Source: Metaruminococcus_A sp003150405 (GTDB lineage Bacteria; Bacillota; Clostridia; Oscillospirales; Ruminococcaceae). From it: 64,000 bases of DNA. The stretch spans positions 142,112-206,111 of the forward strand of contig CABUBB010000003.1 in assembly GCA_902489745.1 (NCBI GenBank), given 5' to 3'. Under the pieces are notes generated by a model, which was not told where the DNA came from, searched no databases, and was given only the letters and a program-made list of their open reading frames with translations. The position numbers and the translations under genes were made by a program. Below are positions 7,549 to 15,976 of this stretch, one piece after another (the stretch's first letter is position 1; the number at the start of each line of letters is the position of its first letter).

Positions 7549-8535
7549 ATGCTGGAACCAATCAATCTTGGCCGCGCTATTGCCGAACAACGTAAATTCT
7601 GCGGCATGACCCAAAAAGAGCTGGCCGAAAAGCTTTGCGTAACCGACAAAGCCATCTCCAAGTGGGAAACGGGGGCAGGTTATCCGGATATTACCATTCT
7701 GCCGGAACTATCACAGGCCCTTGCCATTTCCATTGACCACTTGATGGGAAACCCGCCGATGCCGGAGGAGCCCTGCGGCAGGCCATCTGCAAACGAGGGC
7801 GCTAATCCACATCCCCATCAATTCAATGTGGAAGCCGCCACTGCCTGTACGGATGGTTTCACTGCTGCTCCGGACGGAACCGGCGGCGCAGAGAAAAAGA
7901 GGGAAACCGTTCCAGAGAGGCCGGCTGCTCTGCTTCAAGCTGTTTGCAGCCGCAATACGGGCCTGGCGCCTTATCTGTTCCTGTGCGGGCTTTGCTTTTT
8001 TGCTTCGCTGTTGGTTTTTACCCTGGAAAGTGTGCAGTACAGCTCCCAAGGGATTTCCGGATATATTTTTCTGGCCGGTTTGCTTCTCTGTACCCTGTTG
8101 GCTCCCATGTTTCTTGCCAAACGGTACCGCCTTGTTAAGACATTTGGGCTGTTAACACCGATTCTTCCATTTGTAACGACTCTAATTGGGTGGCTGCCAT
8201 CCGGAGAAAGCTGGATTTTCTTTAATCTTATCTTATTGTCTTATTGTTGGCTTTGCCTGTTTCTCTTTTGGCTTTTTCAAACCAAGCCCTACCTTCCACT
8301 CGCGGTCGGGTTGGCCCTGCTCCCCTTTGTCATGCAGTTTCTCCGCTGTCAAACGAAAGACCGTATGATTGGTTTATTGAACGTAGACGCCGTTTTTGCA
8401 GGTTATCTGTTTATCTGCCTGTCGTTGTCACTTGTCTGCCTCGGATTCGGTATCGCTGCCCGAAATGCGCATATCAAAAGCCGGTTTCAAAACGTTCTTC
8501 ATACTTTGAAACAAAAAGCAGAGGGCCGGATGTAA
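7549..8535 (+). CDS. XRE-family regulator with polytopic membrane C-terminus
   Basis: 328 residues. Residues ~7-66 are a Cro/C1-type helix-turn-helix (MTQKELAEKLCVTDKAISKWETG). After a ~70-residue hydrophilic linker there are about six hydrophobic segments, the first beginning APYLFLCGLCFFASLLVF. This architecture occurs in Firmicutes as membrane-tethered regulators that probably sense an envelope signal. The ribosome site is modest (AAAGGA about 12 nt before the ATG). It converges on another XRE-membrane protein across a shared terminator. The targets are unknown. Confidence 0.82.
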   Translation: MLEPINLGRAIAEQRKFCGMTQKELAEKLCVTDKAISKWETGAGYPDITILPELSQALAISIDHLMGNPPMPEEPCGRPSANEGANPHPHQFNVEAATACTDGFTAAPDGTGGAEKKRETVPERPAALLQAVCSRNTGLAPYLFLCGLCFFASLLVFTLESVQYSSQGISGYIFLAGLLLCTLLAPMFLAKRYRLVKTFGLLTPILPFVTTLIGWLPSGESWIFFNLILLSYCWLCLFLFWLFQTKPYLPLAVGLALLPFVMQFLRCQTKDRMIGLLNVDAVFAGYLFICLSLSLVCLGFGIAARNAHIKSRFQNVLHTLKQKAEGRM

Positions 8536-8553
8536 TATCCGGCCCTTCTTTTT
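8523..8553. terminator. shared terminator of the two XRE genes
   Basis: Perfect 9-bp stem GGGCCGGAT/ATCCGGCCC with loop GTAAT, then TTCTTTTT. The plus-strand stop codon lies inside the loop. Confidence 0.85.
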
Positions 8554-9019
8554 ATTCTTTTTCAGACAGCGCGCTGACAAGGCAATAATACACCGGCACC
8601 GTCAAAAAAACAAGCCAGCCAGGGTGCCACCACCCGCCGAGAAAGCCAAGCAGCAGGTAAACAACCGTCACCACAATCGGGTAGGGAAAAGCGGCCCAAA
8701 AGTTCAGCCTTCGTCTGGTTTTTTTGGAGCAACCGTGGCATTCTCTGGGAAAGCCGTCACATCCGGTGCAAGGATCCTCTCTACCCTCTGATTCCGCCTG
8801 AGGAGGCAGAACCTCCTCCTCAGTGGCAAGCAAGGCATCCAGACTAATGCCGTAAAGGCGGGCGAGCAGGATGAGATTGTCGGTATCCGGGCTTGCTTCG
8901 GCGCGTTCCCATTTGGAGACCGCCTGTCTGCTAATGCCGATTTTTGCGGCCAGTTCTTCCTGGGAAAGCCCATTTTCCTTCCGTAATTTCACAAGCCGGT
9001 TGGCAATTTCAATGTTCAT
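8552..9019 (-). CDS. XRE-family regulator with Cys motif and two membrane segments
   Basis: 155 residues. An N-terminal Cro/C1 helix-turn-helix (residues ~7-62, SQEELAAKIGISRQAVSKWE) is followed by a short cysteine cluster, C84, C87, C94 and C97 (C-x2-C-x6-C-x2-C). Two hydrophobic helices (about 107-127 and 133-150) follow. The four-cysteine pattern could hold zinc or an Fe-S cluster, giving a redox or metal-sensing possibility; this is inference. The start follows AAAGGA, and a TATAAT lies just upstream of it on the minus strand. It converges with the larger XRE-membrane gene. Confidence 0.82.
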   Translation of the reverse strand: MNIEIANRLVKLRKENGLSQEELAAKIGISRQAVSKWERAEASPDTDNLILLARLYGISLDALLATEEEVLPPQAESEGREDPCTGCDGFPRECHGCSKKTRRRLNFWAAFPYPIVVTVVYLLLGFLGGWWHPGWLVFLTVPVYYCLVSALSEKE

Positions 9020-9171
9020 TGTCCCAAGTCCTTTCTATTTTGGTTCATGGCACAATTATAACCGAAACTCCCCCAGTTGCGCTACCAATTCTGCTTTTCA
9101 GGCCCGCAACTGTTGGTTGCGGGCACCAGCTTCAGAAATTGTACCGCATATTTCGCCTGACGCATTTGCGC

Positions 9172-10566
9172 TCAGCGTTCCAAATCGCTCAACAGTACCC
9201 AGGAATAAATAGATTTGAGCAGTGCTCGATCGCCGTCAATTTGAAGGATGGTATCCGACCGGCCTTTGACCCAATCCGGAATGGTCTGCCCGGTGGCATA
9301 ACGGGCTGCGTTCTGCTTAATTTTCACCGTATCACCCACGGCAAACGGTGTTGGCGTTTCAGCAGACGGTTCCAAGTCGTTCAGCAGCACCCAAGAATAG
9401 ATGTTTTTGAGCAGCGCCCGGTTGCCGGAAATTTGCAGGATGGTGTCCGGCTGGCCTTTGACCCAGTCCGGAATGCCCTGCCCGGTGGCGTAATGGGTCG
9501 CGCTTGGTTTGACGGCGACCGTCTCACCTACCGTAAAGTCCGGTGACGGGGTTGGAGGAGGCGCGGATTCGTCGTCTGCCTGCTCCAAATCGCTCAGATA
9601 AACCCAGGAATAAATGTTTTTCAGCAGTGCCTTGTCACCAGACACCTGGAGAATGGTGTCGGTGCGGTCTTTCACCCAATCCGGAATGCTCTGCCCGGTG
9701 GTATAGCGCACTGCGCTTTGCTTAATTTTGACACGGTCTCCCGGCCGGAACACCTGTGGTGTTTCTTCACCGGACGGGAGGACAATCCGCTGACCAACAT
9801 AAATCAGGTTCGGGTTTTGAATACCGTTGAGCTGTGCCAGTACCTCCGCCGTTGTGCCAAACTGCTCAGCAATGCCGGAAAGGGTATCACCCGGCTGAAC
9901 AATGTAGACATGCTCCTCCGCCGGAGGCAATGGAGGTTCCGGTGTTTCGGCTTCCCCCAGATGATTAAACCCATTTTCCTTTATAATTTGAGGATAGTCT
10001 TTATAGGAAACATCACGGTCAACATTGCCGCTGACGCCATCTATCCGCCCCTGGCTGCTATACTGCCACATACCATAGCTTCCCGGGTAGGTCGGATTCT
10101 CGGTCCAGTTTGCAAGCCACAGGTCGTAACGGCTGAGCGCTTCTGCGTCCAAATAATTGTTGAGCCAGTTGGGGTTTGCATAAAGCATGGCATAATAACC
10201 CGCTTCCTCCACCGCCTGCAGAAAGACATTGGCAATTGCTGTGAGCGTTTCCCGGCCGAGCGGTGCAAGGGAAGCGTCCTCCAAATCCAATGCTAATGGA
10301 TATTCCAGTCTTTGTCCCTTCACCGTTCGGAGAAAAAACTCGGCTTCGGTTTTCGCCTCCTCAACCGACATCGCATAACAATAATGGTAAGCGCCGCAGG
10401 GCAGACCGCTTGCAGCCGCACCACTTATATTGGCTTTGAACCGGGGATCCTCACTGTCGCGTCCATAGCTTGCGCGCACCATGGCAAACGCGACGCCGCT
10501 TGCAGCCACCCGCGGCCATTCAATTTCCCCCTGCCATTTCGAAACGTCAATTCCCTGTTTTTCCAT
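9172..10566 (-). CDS. GH25 lysozyme (endolysin) with LysM and three C-terminal repeats
   Basis: 464 residues, no signal peptide. The GH25 muramidase domain spans ~1-200: GIDVSKWQ at the start and the catalytic DLE motif (D94, E96) in YPLALDLEDA. A LysM peptidoglycan-binding module lies at ~215-262 (YIVQPGDTLSGIAEQF). Three 57-residue repeats follow at 273-329, 344-400 and 408-464. It would cleave the MurNAc-GlcNAc bond of peptidoglycan. The start follows AAGGAGG at 6 nt; a 13-residue N-terminal extension was discarded. The gene overlaps the holin gene by 20 bp, forming a phage-type lysis cassette, but no other phage genes are visible. Confidence 0.9.
   Translation of the reverse strand: MEKQGIDVSKWQGEIEWPRVAASGVAFAMVRASYGRDSEDPRFKANISGAAASGLPCGAYHYCYAMSVEEAKTEAEFFLRTVKGQRLEYPLALDLEDASLAPLGRETLTAIANVFLQAVEEAGYYAMLYANPNWLNNYLDAEALSRYDLWLANWTENPTYPGSYGMWQYSSQGRIDGVSGNVDRDVSYKDYPQIIKENGFNHLGEAETPEPPLPPAEEHVYIVQPGDTLSGIAEQFGTTAEVLAQLNGIQNPNLIYVGQRIVLPSGEETPQVFRPGDRVKIKQSAVRYTTGQSIPDWVKDRTDTILQVSGDKALLKNIYSWVYLSDLEQADDESAPPPTPSPDFTVGETVAVKPSATHYATGQGIPDWVKGQPDTILQISGNRALLKNIYSWVLLNDLEPSAETPTPFAVGDTVKIKQNAARYATGQTIPDWVKGRSDTILQIDGDRALLKSIYSWVLLSDLER
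9175..9750 (-). repeat. three tandem 171-bp coding repeats in the lysozyme gene
   Basis: Copies at 9580-9750, 9367-9537 and 9175-9345, each encoding 57 residues. All carry the core pattern GQxIPDWVK, DTILQ, ALLKxIYSWV and LxDLE, separated by 14- and 7-residue Pro/Glu-rich linkers. They are likely SH3-like or related cell-wall-binding units. The conservation among copies suggests recent duplication or selection for the same ligand. Confidence 0.85.
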
Positions 10567-10987
10567 TGGAATCCTCCTTATCCGATTTGCCTGTTTCACC
10601 GCCACGCAGCTTTAAAAGCACCTGTTTAAAGCGTTCTGGAATTCGCATGCCCATTTGTGCAGCATGTTCCAAAATGGAGATGCATTCATTTGCTACAAAG
10701 AATACAATCACCATTTCACGCAATGGTATATCCTTCTGCACAGCGGTCTGTACAGCCGAAGCTGCTGCCACAATAATAAAAACAACTACTTTTTTTACAA
10801 TGCCTTTATAGCCAATATCGCTGCAAAGTCTGTGCCGATAGATGGAGCAGAGCACGCCCATTAGGTAATCCAGACCAACAACGACGGTGAGGACAATCAG
10901 CATAGCGTCCCATCCGCCGAGCAGCCAGACAATAAATCCGCCTGCAAGCCCTATCCACAGCGATATTTGATGAAAAAACTGTTCCAT
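10547..10987 (-). CDS. phage-type holin (holin family 4/TcdE-like)
   Basis: 146 residues. Three or four hydrophobic helices start with IGLAGGFIVWLLGGW, then MLIVLTVVVGLDYLMGVL and VVVFIIVAAASAVQTAV. The tail is charged and rich in Lys, Glu and Ser. The GLDYLMGV...DIGYKGIVKK pattern matches the Firmicutes phage/toxin-secretion holin family. Holins open the membrane so that a leaderless endolysin can reach the wall, which fits the overlapping GH25 gene immediately downstream. Start chosen at 10987 behind AAGGGGGAACC. Confidence 0.85.
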   Translation of the reverse strand: MEQFFHQISLWIGLAGGFIVWLLGGWDAMLIVLTVVVGLDYLMGVLCSIYRHRLCSDIGYKGIVKKVVVFIIVAAASAVQTAVQKDIPLREMVIVFFVANECISILEHAAQMGMRIPERFKQVLLKLRGGETGKSDKEDSNGKTGN

Positions 10988-11159
10988 GGTTCCCCCTTCC
11001 ATTCCGGTTTTTACCAGAAGGTGCGGGCAGTAATAGCATAACGCCCGGCACAGTACATCTTATGTCGCAAAACGGGGGGACTCCACAAAAAGGTTGTATA
11101 CGAGATGGGAACAACCAACCGCGATGTTTTTTACATCCCCGTTATTTTCTCCTCTAATG

Positions 11160-11194
11160 AAAAAAAGAAGCTATGCCCTTTGGCACAGCTTCTT
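11160..11194 (-). terminator. terminator at the 3' end of the glycan/fabD operon
   Basis: On the minus strand, a 13-bp stem (one wobble) with loop AAAG and a run of seven T. It starts about 40 bp after the fabD stop and separates it from the lysis cassette. Confidence 0.88.
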
Positions 11195-11233
11195 GCAAAC
11201 CGATCACACGCAGTAAAAACGCTTTCGTCCGAC

Positions 11234-12157
11234 TTATTTTAACACGTCCAGGGCGGCCTGCAGCGTCGCTGCATTTTCTACCCGCAGGATGACAGACCCT
11301 TTGCAGGTCTTTTTCACAAATCCAGAAAGGGTTTTCCCCGGGCCAATTTCCACAAAAGTATCCACGCCCTGTTCCTGCATCTTTAAAAGGGTTTTCTCCC
11401 AATAGACCGGCGCCATTGCCTGGCGAACCAGCTTTTGTTTCATTTGCTCCGGAGCGGTTTCCACTTCGGCATCCACATTCATGACCACCGGAACAGAAGG
11501 ATCCGCAAAAACAAGTTCTGCAAATTCCTTCCGCAAAACCTCCGCCGCAGGAGCCATCCGCTCGGAATGGAACGGTGCGCTGGAGGCAAGGGGAATCATC
11601 TTGATCTTGCGTTCTGCGCCAATAGCTTTCAAAGCCTCCAGCGCAGCAGTATCGCCTGAAACGACAATCTGGCCCGGACAGTTGTAATTCGCACCTTTGA
11701 CAAAGCCATCGACCTCACCGCAAAGGGCATCGACCTCTTCCGCAGTTTTGCCCATTACGGCAATCATACCGCCCTGTCCAACCGGAACAGCCGCCTGCAT
11801 GGCATTGGCACGGATCTGAATAAGCCGGATTGCCTCCTCAAACGGAAGCACCCCCGCATAAACCAGCGCCGCATATTCACCAAGTGAAAAACCAGCAGTG
11901 ATATCCGCTTTTACCCCATGGGCAAGCAGCGCCATCAACGCCGCCACATTTGCCGTAAGGACGCACGGCTGGGTATTTTCGGTGAGGTTCAGCTCCTCCT
12001 GTGTTCCCGAAAAGCAAAGTTCTGAAATGCTGCGGCCAAGCACGCGGTCTGCCGTTTCAAACACAGCCCTGCTTTCCGCACAGGTCTCATAAAATTCTTT
12101 CATCATACCCGGATACTGAGAGCCCTGTCCGGAAAACAGAAATGCAACCTTTCCCAT
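11234..12157 (-). CDS. fabD: malonyl-CoA:ACP transacylase
   Basis: 307 residues, normal FabD length. GQGSQ at 10-14, the active-site serine S91 in GFSLGE, Arg in IQIRANAM and the catalytic His H197 in APFHSER are all present. It loads malonyl groups onto acyl carrier protein for fatty-acid synthesis in the cytoplasm. In most Firmicutes fabD lies with fabK/fabG/acpP. Here it is the last gene after a series of glycosyltransferases, 15 bp behind one, with AGGAGG before its ATG and a terminator after it. It may be the only copy or one tied to envelope lipid supply; the window cannot tell. Confidence 0.93.
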   Translation of the reverse strand: MGKVAFLFSGQGSQYPGMMKEFYETCAESRAVFETADRVLGRSISELCFSGTQEELNLTENTQPCVLTANVAALMALLAHGVKADITAGFSLGEYAALVYAGVLPFEEAIRLIQIRANAMQAAVPVGQGGMIAVMGKTAEEVDALCGEVDGFVKGANYNCPGQIVVSGDTAALEALKAIGAERKIKMIPLASSAPFHSERMAPAAEVLRKEFAELVFADPSVPVVMNVDAEVETAPEQMKQKLVRQAMAPVYWEKTLLKMQEQGVDTFVEIGPGKTLSGFVKKTCKGSVILRVENAATLQAALDVLK

Positions 12158-12172
12158 TGTAATACCTCCTGG

Positions 12173-13027
12173 TTAACCTTTCTTCCGCCGCAGCATTGCA
12201 AAATGATACTTGGCCCAGATGCCGAGATACACTGCCGCAGTGACAAAAATAGAATACTTTTTTTGGTAATGTTTGCGGTAAAACAGCTTCATGGCGTTGT
12301 GAAAGTGAAAAATAATGTCCTTTGACTTACCCTTAAGCCCGCTTTCCCCTTTGAGATGGACAATCTGCGCGTCCGCATAATAAACGACCTTATAGCCGCG
12401 CTGTTTCACGCGATAACAAAGATCAACATCCTCGCCGTACATGAAGAAATCCTCATCAAAACCTCCCAGCTCATTGAACAAATGATGGGGCATCATTAAA
12501 TATGCGCCGGAAACACAATCGGTCTCCGAGGTTTGATCCTCCGGGAGAAAGGTCTGGTGGTAAGCGCCGTATTTTCTGGATTCCGGGTGCTTTTGATCCA
12601 GTCCCAGAAAATAGTAAAGCGAAGCGGCCGGCGTTGGAAACCCGCGGCGGCAGCCGGCGTCAAACTGGCCGCTGGCAAGATAGGTACGGATGCCGAGTAC
12701 TCCAACGTCTTCGTGCCTCCGAATGTATGCAGCCGATTCATCGATTGCCTGTTCACCGGCAATGGTATCCGAATTCAAAAACAACAGATACTTTCCCTGT
12801 GCCTGTCCCGCTCCCAGATTGCAGGCATGCCCAAAGCCATGGTTCTCTACCCGCTCCAATACCGTTACATGGGGGTCAGAAGACCGAAAATACTCGCCGG
12901 AGTCGTTTGAATTATCCACTACAACAATTTCGTAGGCGGTTTTCCGCACGGTCCGCAGAACCGATTCAACTGTTTGCTCGGTCAGCGCCCTTGTATTGTG
13001 GTTAATGATGATAATGGATAACTCCAC
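12173..13027 (-). CDS. GT2 glycosyltransferase (rhamnosyltransferase-like)
   Basis: 284 residues from a GTG preceded by AGGAGG at 10 nt. The frame extends 25 codons further, but that part overlaps the upstream gene and precedes the family's usual N-terminus (ELSIIIINHNT). GT-A features are IVVVDNSNDSGE, then FLNSDT (the DXD-type metal site) and GFDEDFFMYGEDVDLCYR, which is characteristic of dTDP-rhamnose transferases such as WbbL/RfbF. The C-terminus is basic, suggesting membrane association. It lies in the rhamnose-glycan operon and probably adds rhamnose to a lipid-linked acceptor. Confidence 0.85.
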   Translation of the reverse strand: MELSIIIINHNTRALTEQTVESVLRTVRKTAYEIVVVDNSNDSGEYFRSSDPHVTVLERVENHGFGHACNLGAGQAQGKYLLFLNSDTIAGEQAIDESAAYIRRHEDVGVLGIRTYLASGQFDAGCRRGFPTPAASLYYFLGLDQKHPESRKYGAYHQTFLPEDQTSETDCVSGAYLMMPHHLFNELGGFDEDFFMYGEDVDLCYRVKQRGYKVVYYADAQIVHLKGESGLKGKSKDIIFHFHNAMKLFYRKHYQKKYSIFVTAAVYLGIWAKYHFAMLRRKKG

Positions 13028-13053
13028 CGGTTTATAACCTCCTGCTGTTTTAC

Positions 13054-13983
13054 TTAACAAAACAAAATCTGTCCCATCCGCCGCGCAGGCGTATTTTTCC
13101 ACAGGCCGCGTTTACGCAACGTGCGGATTCGCTTGAGCTTTCCATACTCGCCCATATCTGCATAAACCCGAACCAGCTCAAAGTCAGCCGGCCGGAGCTG
13201 GTCCCCATACAGGGCGGCAAAATCGGAGGCCTGCAAATAGGTGTCTGCAACCGCCTGCCGCGCCTCCATAAACCTAGCGGCGCGTTTTGCATTATAACCG
13301 AGTTTTCGGGTATTTTTGGCCCCAACCTCGTTGTTTCCATGCTGACGGTAAAGGATGGTCGGATCTTTGACAAACCCAATCGCGCCGAATGCCGCCGCAA
13401 CAAGCGCCATCCACCAGTCGTGCATAACCATATTGGCCGGGATGTTCCGGGGTAAAAGGGAAAGCAGAGCGCGGTTGACCATTACGGTGCATCCGGTCAC
13501 CATATTTTGCACCAGCAACTCCCGCAATGAAGTTCTCCCCGCATCAAGCTGCTGCTGGAAAAACATAGAGGCCGCAACAATCGTCTGGTTTTCGTCAACA
13601 ACGGTAAGGTCGGTATGAACCAGCAGAGGGATGTCTGGTGCGTTCTGCGCTTCCAGGTCCTTCATCGTAGCCATGGTGCGTTCCATTTTATCCGGAAGCC
13701 AGACATCGTCATGATCACAGGTCATAACATAATCGGCATCCGCTTTTAAAAGCATATCATAAAAATTATATTTGGCACCGCCCAAATTTTTTTCATTGAC
13801 ATGAACGGTCATCTTTTCCGGATAAACCGCCGCATACTTGCGCAGAATATCCACCGTTTTGTCGGTCGATCCGTCGTCCTGCACCGTGAGATGCCAATCT
13901 TCAAAGGTTTGTTCAAACAAGGAGTCGAGCTGATCCGTCAAATACTTCTCGCTGTTATAGGTTGCAAGCAGGATTTCAATCAC
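13054..13983 (-). CDS. GT2 glycosyltransferase
   Basis: 309 residues beginning at a GTG preceded by AGGGGG at 8 nt. The N-terminus EILLATYNSEKYL, the nucleotide-binding VQDDGSTDKT and the metal motif DHDDVW show a GT-A family 2 enzyme. The MHDWWMAL segment resembles RgpB/RfbG-type rhamnosyltransferases. Flanked closely by a DUF2304 gene and another GT2 gene in the same direction, so it is part of the polysaccharide assembly operon. Confidence 0.85.
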   Translation of the reverse strand: MIEILLATYNSEKYLTDQLDSLFEQTFEDWHLTVQDDGSTDKTVDILRKYAAVYPEKMTVHVNEKNLGGAKYNFYDMLLKADADYVMTCDHDDVWLPDKMERTMATMKDLEAQNAPDIPLLVHTDLTVVDENQTIVAASMFFQQQLDAGRTSLRELLVQNMVTGCTVMVNRALLSLLPRNIPANMVMHDWWMALVAAAFGAIGFVKDPTILYRQHGNNEVGAKNTRKLGYNAKRAARFMEARQAVADTYLQASDFAALYGDQLRPADFELVRVYADMGEYGKLKRIRTLRKRGLWKNTPARRMGQILFC

Positions 13984-13997
13984 GGATAACGCCCCCT

Positions 13998-14387
13998 CTA
14001 TTTCATGCTATTATATTCCTTTTGCAGATTCCGCAGAGAATCCTCCAGCTCACGTACACGTTTTTCCAAGAGCGCCTGCGTTTGCGCCAGCTTCCGGATG
14101 CGATTGGTTTGCTTCGATACAATCGAGGTCAAGGAAAGCAAAATCAACAGGACAAACAAGCCCTGTAGCACAAATACCGTGTTAACGTCCGAGGCCACAC
14201 CGAGCAGCCTAGAAATTGCGGTAATAATTTGCGGGAAAACTGCAACCAGAAGCATAACAAAAGCCATTAAGAGCCATGTTAGCGCATAACGTAGGTTCAG
14301 TTTTTGTTTTTTCAGCAATACGACAATTACGCCAAGATAGATTAAAATACCAACAATCAAACAGCACTGAAATACGAGTGTCATCAT
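13998..14387 (-). CDS. DUF2304 membrane protein
   Basis: 129 residues: an N-terminal helix (FQCCLIVGILIYLGVIVVLLK), a second near 33-55 and a third near 70-90. A coiled-coil-like charged tail follows (QALLEKRVRELEDSLRNLQKEY). Small proteins of this shape (DUF2304) usually sit directly after DPM1-like GT2 genes in clostridial and lactobacterial polysaccharide loci. Here the ATGA overlap with that GT2 gene shows translational coupling. A role as membrane partner of the glycosyltransferase is likely but not established. Confidence 0.8.
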   Translation of the reverse strand: MMTLVFQCCLIVGILIYLGVIVVLLKKQKLNLRYALTWLLMAFVMLLVAVFPQIITAISRLLGVASDVNTVFVLQGLFVLLILLSLTSIVSKQTNRIRKLAQTQALLEKRVRELEDSLRNLQKEYNSMK

Positions 14388-15100
14388 CTAAGCTCACCCC
14401 TTTTTCTGCGTTTATAGGTGAGTCGGCAAACCAAAATGGAAAGGTTTACTTTTATCATATAATAAATTGAATCGAGCCAATTAATAGAAGACACGCCTTC
14501 CTTTCGCTCTACCATGACTACCGGAACTTCTTTTACGGTAAATCCATTTAATGCGGCCGCTACAATCGCCTCAGGTTCTGGGTAATCCTGCGCATAGTGA
14601 TTTGCAAAAAAACGGATTAATTCTTTTGAGCACGCGCGAAAACCGCTGGTGGCATCCGTCACTTTTACACGGGCAAAAAGCCGGATGGTTCCTTTTAAGA
14701 CACTGATTCCCAACCGGCGCATCCCGCTGGTCTGGAAGCCTTCGTTTTTGATAAAACGAGAACCCGTAACCATATCGGCTTCTCCATTTGCCACCGGTGT
14801 AATAAGATCCATTAAATAGTTTGGATCGTGCTGACCATCGCCGTCCATCTGGACTGCAATATCATAATTATTTTCCGCCGCATACAAATAACCGGCCTGT
14901 ACGCCGCCGCCAATTCCAAGGTTGGTTGGCAGGGACATAAATGAAAACCTTTCACGGCGACAAATTTCAGCCGTATGATCGGTTGAACAGTCGTTGACAA
15001 CAAGATAGTCCACCTCGGGGCAAACTTCCCGTAAATGATGTACCACCCGTTCAATGCTTTTTTCCTCGTTATAGGCTGGAATAATGACCAGTACTTTCAT
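14384..15100 (-). CDS. GT2 glycosyltransferase, DPM1-like polyprenyl-phosphate sugar transferase
   Basis: 238 residues. VIIPAYNEEKSI, VVNDCSTDHT, the metal-binding QMDGDGQHDP and GSRF follow the dolichol-phosphate mannose synthase pattern. No multi-spanning domain is attached. Such enzymes charge undecaprenyl phosphate with a single sugar for later use on the outer face of the membrane. The adjacent DUF2142 protein, which looks like a GT-C enzyme, could be the user of that donor. Start behind AAGGGG at 6 nt. Confidence 0.85.
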   Translation of the reverse strand: MKVLVIIPAYNEEKSIERVVHHLREVCPEVDYLVVNDCSTDHTAEICRRERFSFMSLPTNLGIGGGVQAGYLYAAENNYDIAVQMDGDGQHDPNYLMDLITPVANGEADMVTGSRFIKNEGFQTSGMRRLGISVLKGTIRLFARVKVTDATSGFRACSKELIRFFANHYAQDYPEPEAIVAAALNGFTVKEVPVVMVERKEGVSSINWLDSIYYMIKVNLSILVCRLTYKRRKRGELR

Positions 15101-15159
15101 AAATTACCCCTTTATGTTTCCTGACCTACTCTATGCAAAACAACCGAAATTCGACAAAT

Positions 15160-15954
15160 TCACAGCTGATTGCTTTTTTCACTGGATGCATAGGCATGGG
15201 TCAATCGTTTCGCAATCCAGCGCGGCCAAAATTTGCAGAACATTTCATAATCCTCCTGGGTGCGGACATTGTCCTTGAGCACAGCTGAGGTTTCAGACCC
15301 TTCATGTACCCGGTGCATCATGAGCGGCTGCTTGCAGTACAGAAATGCACCCGGCAATTTTGAAAGGCGTTCCCACGCCTGCCAATCCACATTGCTGCGG
15401 TAACCGTGCTCAAACACGGGGTTCGGCAGGTTCTCTTTGGCAAAGCTTACCGAAGGGCAGCAGATAGGGCACCCCAAGGAAAGACACCGACGCCGGACAA
15501 AACGGCTGTTTTTCAAACATTTGAACCGCATAGGCAAGAGCAGAAGCCGCTTGATTTTCAGCAGCTTATTTGCCTGAACCGGTTTCCCGTCACGCAGCTC
15601 ATAATAATCGGAAAAAAAGAGGAGCGGCCTTTTGGCCGAAGCAAACGCCGCCAGCGCATGTTCCAAATACTCCGGCAGATAAACATCGTCCTGATGCGCC
15701 AGGGTGACATACGGTGTAGAGGCCTGTCCATAGCCAAAGTTCCAGTCATACGCAATACTGGTTTTGCCGGTATTGACGAATACCGGCAAGCCGTATTTCC
15801 CGGCGATATTTGAAATATGCGCATTCGGCGTAGAGGTTGAGAGAATAATACTGCTTTGAACCGTTTGGCCGAGCAGGGACCGGATGCACTCCTCCAGATA
15901 AGGGCTTTCTTTATAAGCGCATACCACAAAGGTATGCTGACTGTTTTCCTTCAT
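15160..15954 (-). CDS. GT2-like glycosyltransferase
   Basis: 264 residues. FVVCAYKESPYLEECIRSL at the N-terminus, ILSTSTPN in the place of the usual DDGSTD, and LAHQDDVYLPEYLE as the metal-binding and acceptor region indicate a GT-A fold related to family 2. The altered second motif suggests a divergent subfamily. It sits between the DUF2142 and DPM1-like genes, all in one direction. Confidence 0.75.
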   Translation of the reverse strand: MKENSQHTFVVCAYKESPYLEECIRSLLGQTVQSSIILSTSTPNAHISNIAGKYGLPVFVNTGKTSIAYDWNFGYGQASTPYVTLAHQDDVYLPEYLEHALAAFASAKRPLLFFSDYYELRDGKPVQANKLLKIKRLLLLPMRFKCLKNSRFVRRRCLSLGCPICCPSVSFAKENLPNPVFEHGYRSNVDWQAWERLSKLPGAFLYCKQPLMMHRVHEGSETSAVLKDNVRTQEDYEMFCKFWPRWIAKRLTHAYASSEKSNQL

Positions 15955-15976
15955 AACAACTCATCCTAACGGTAGC

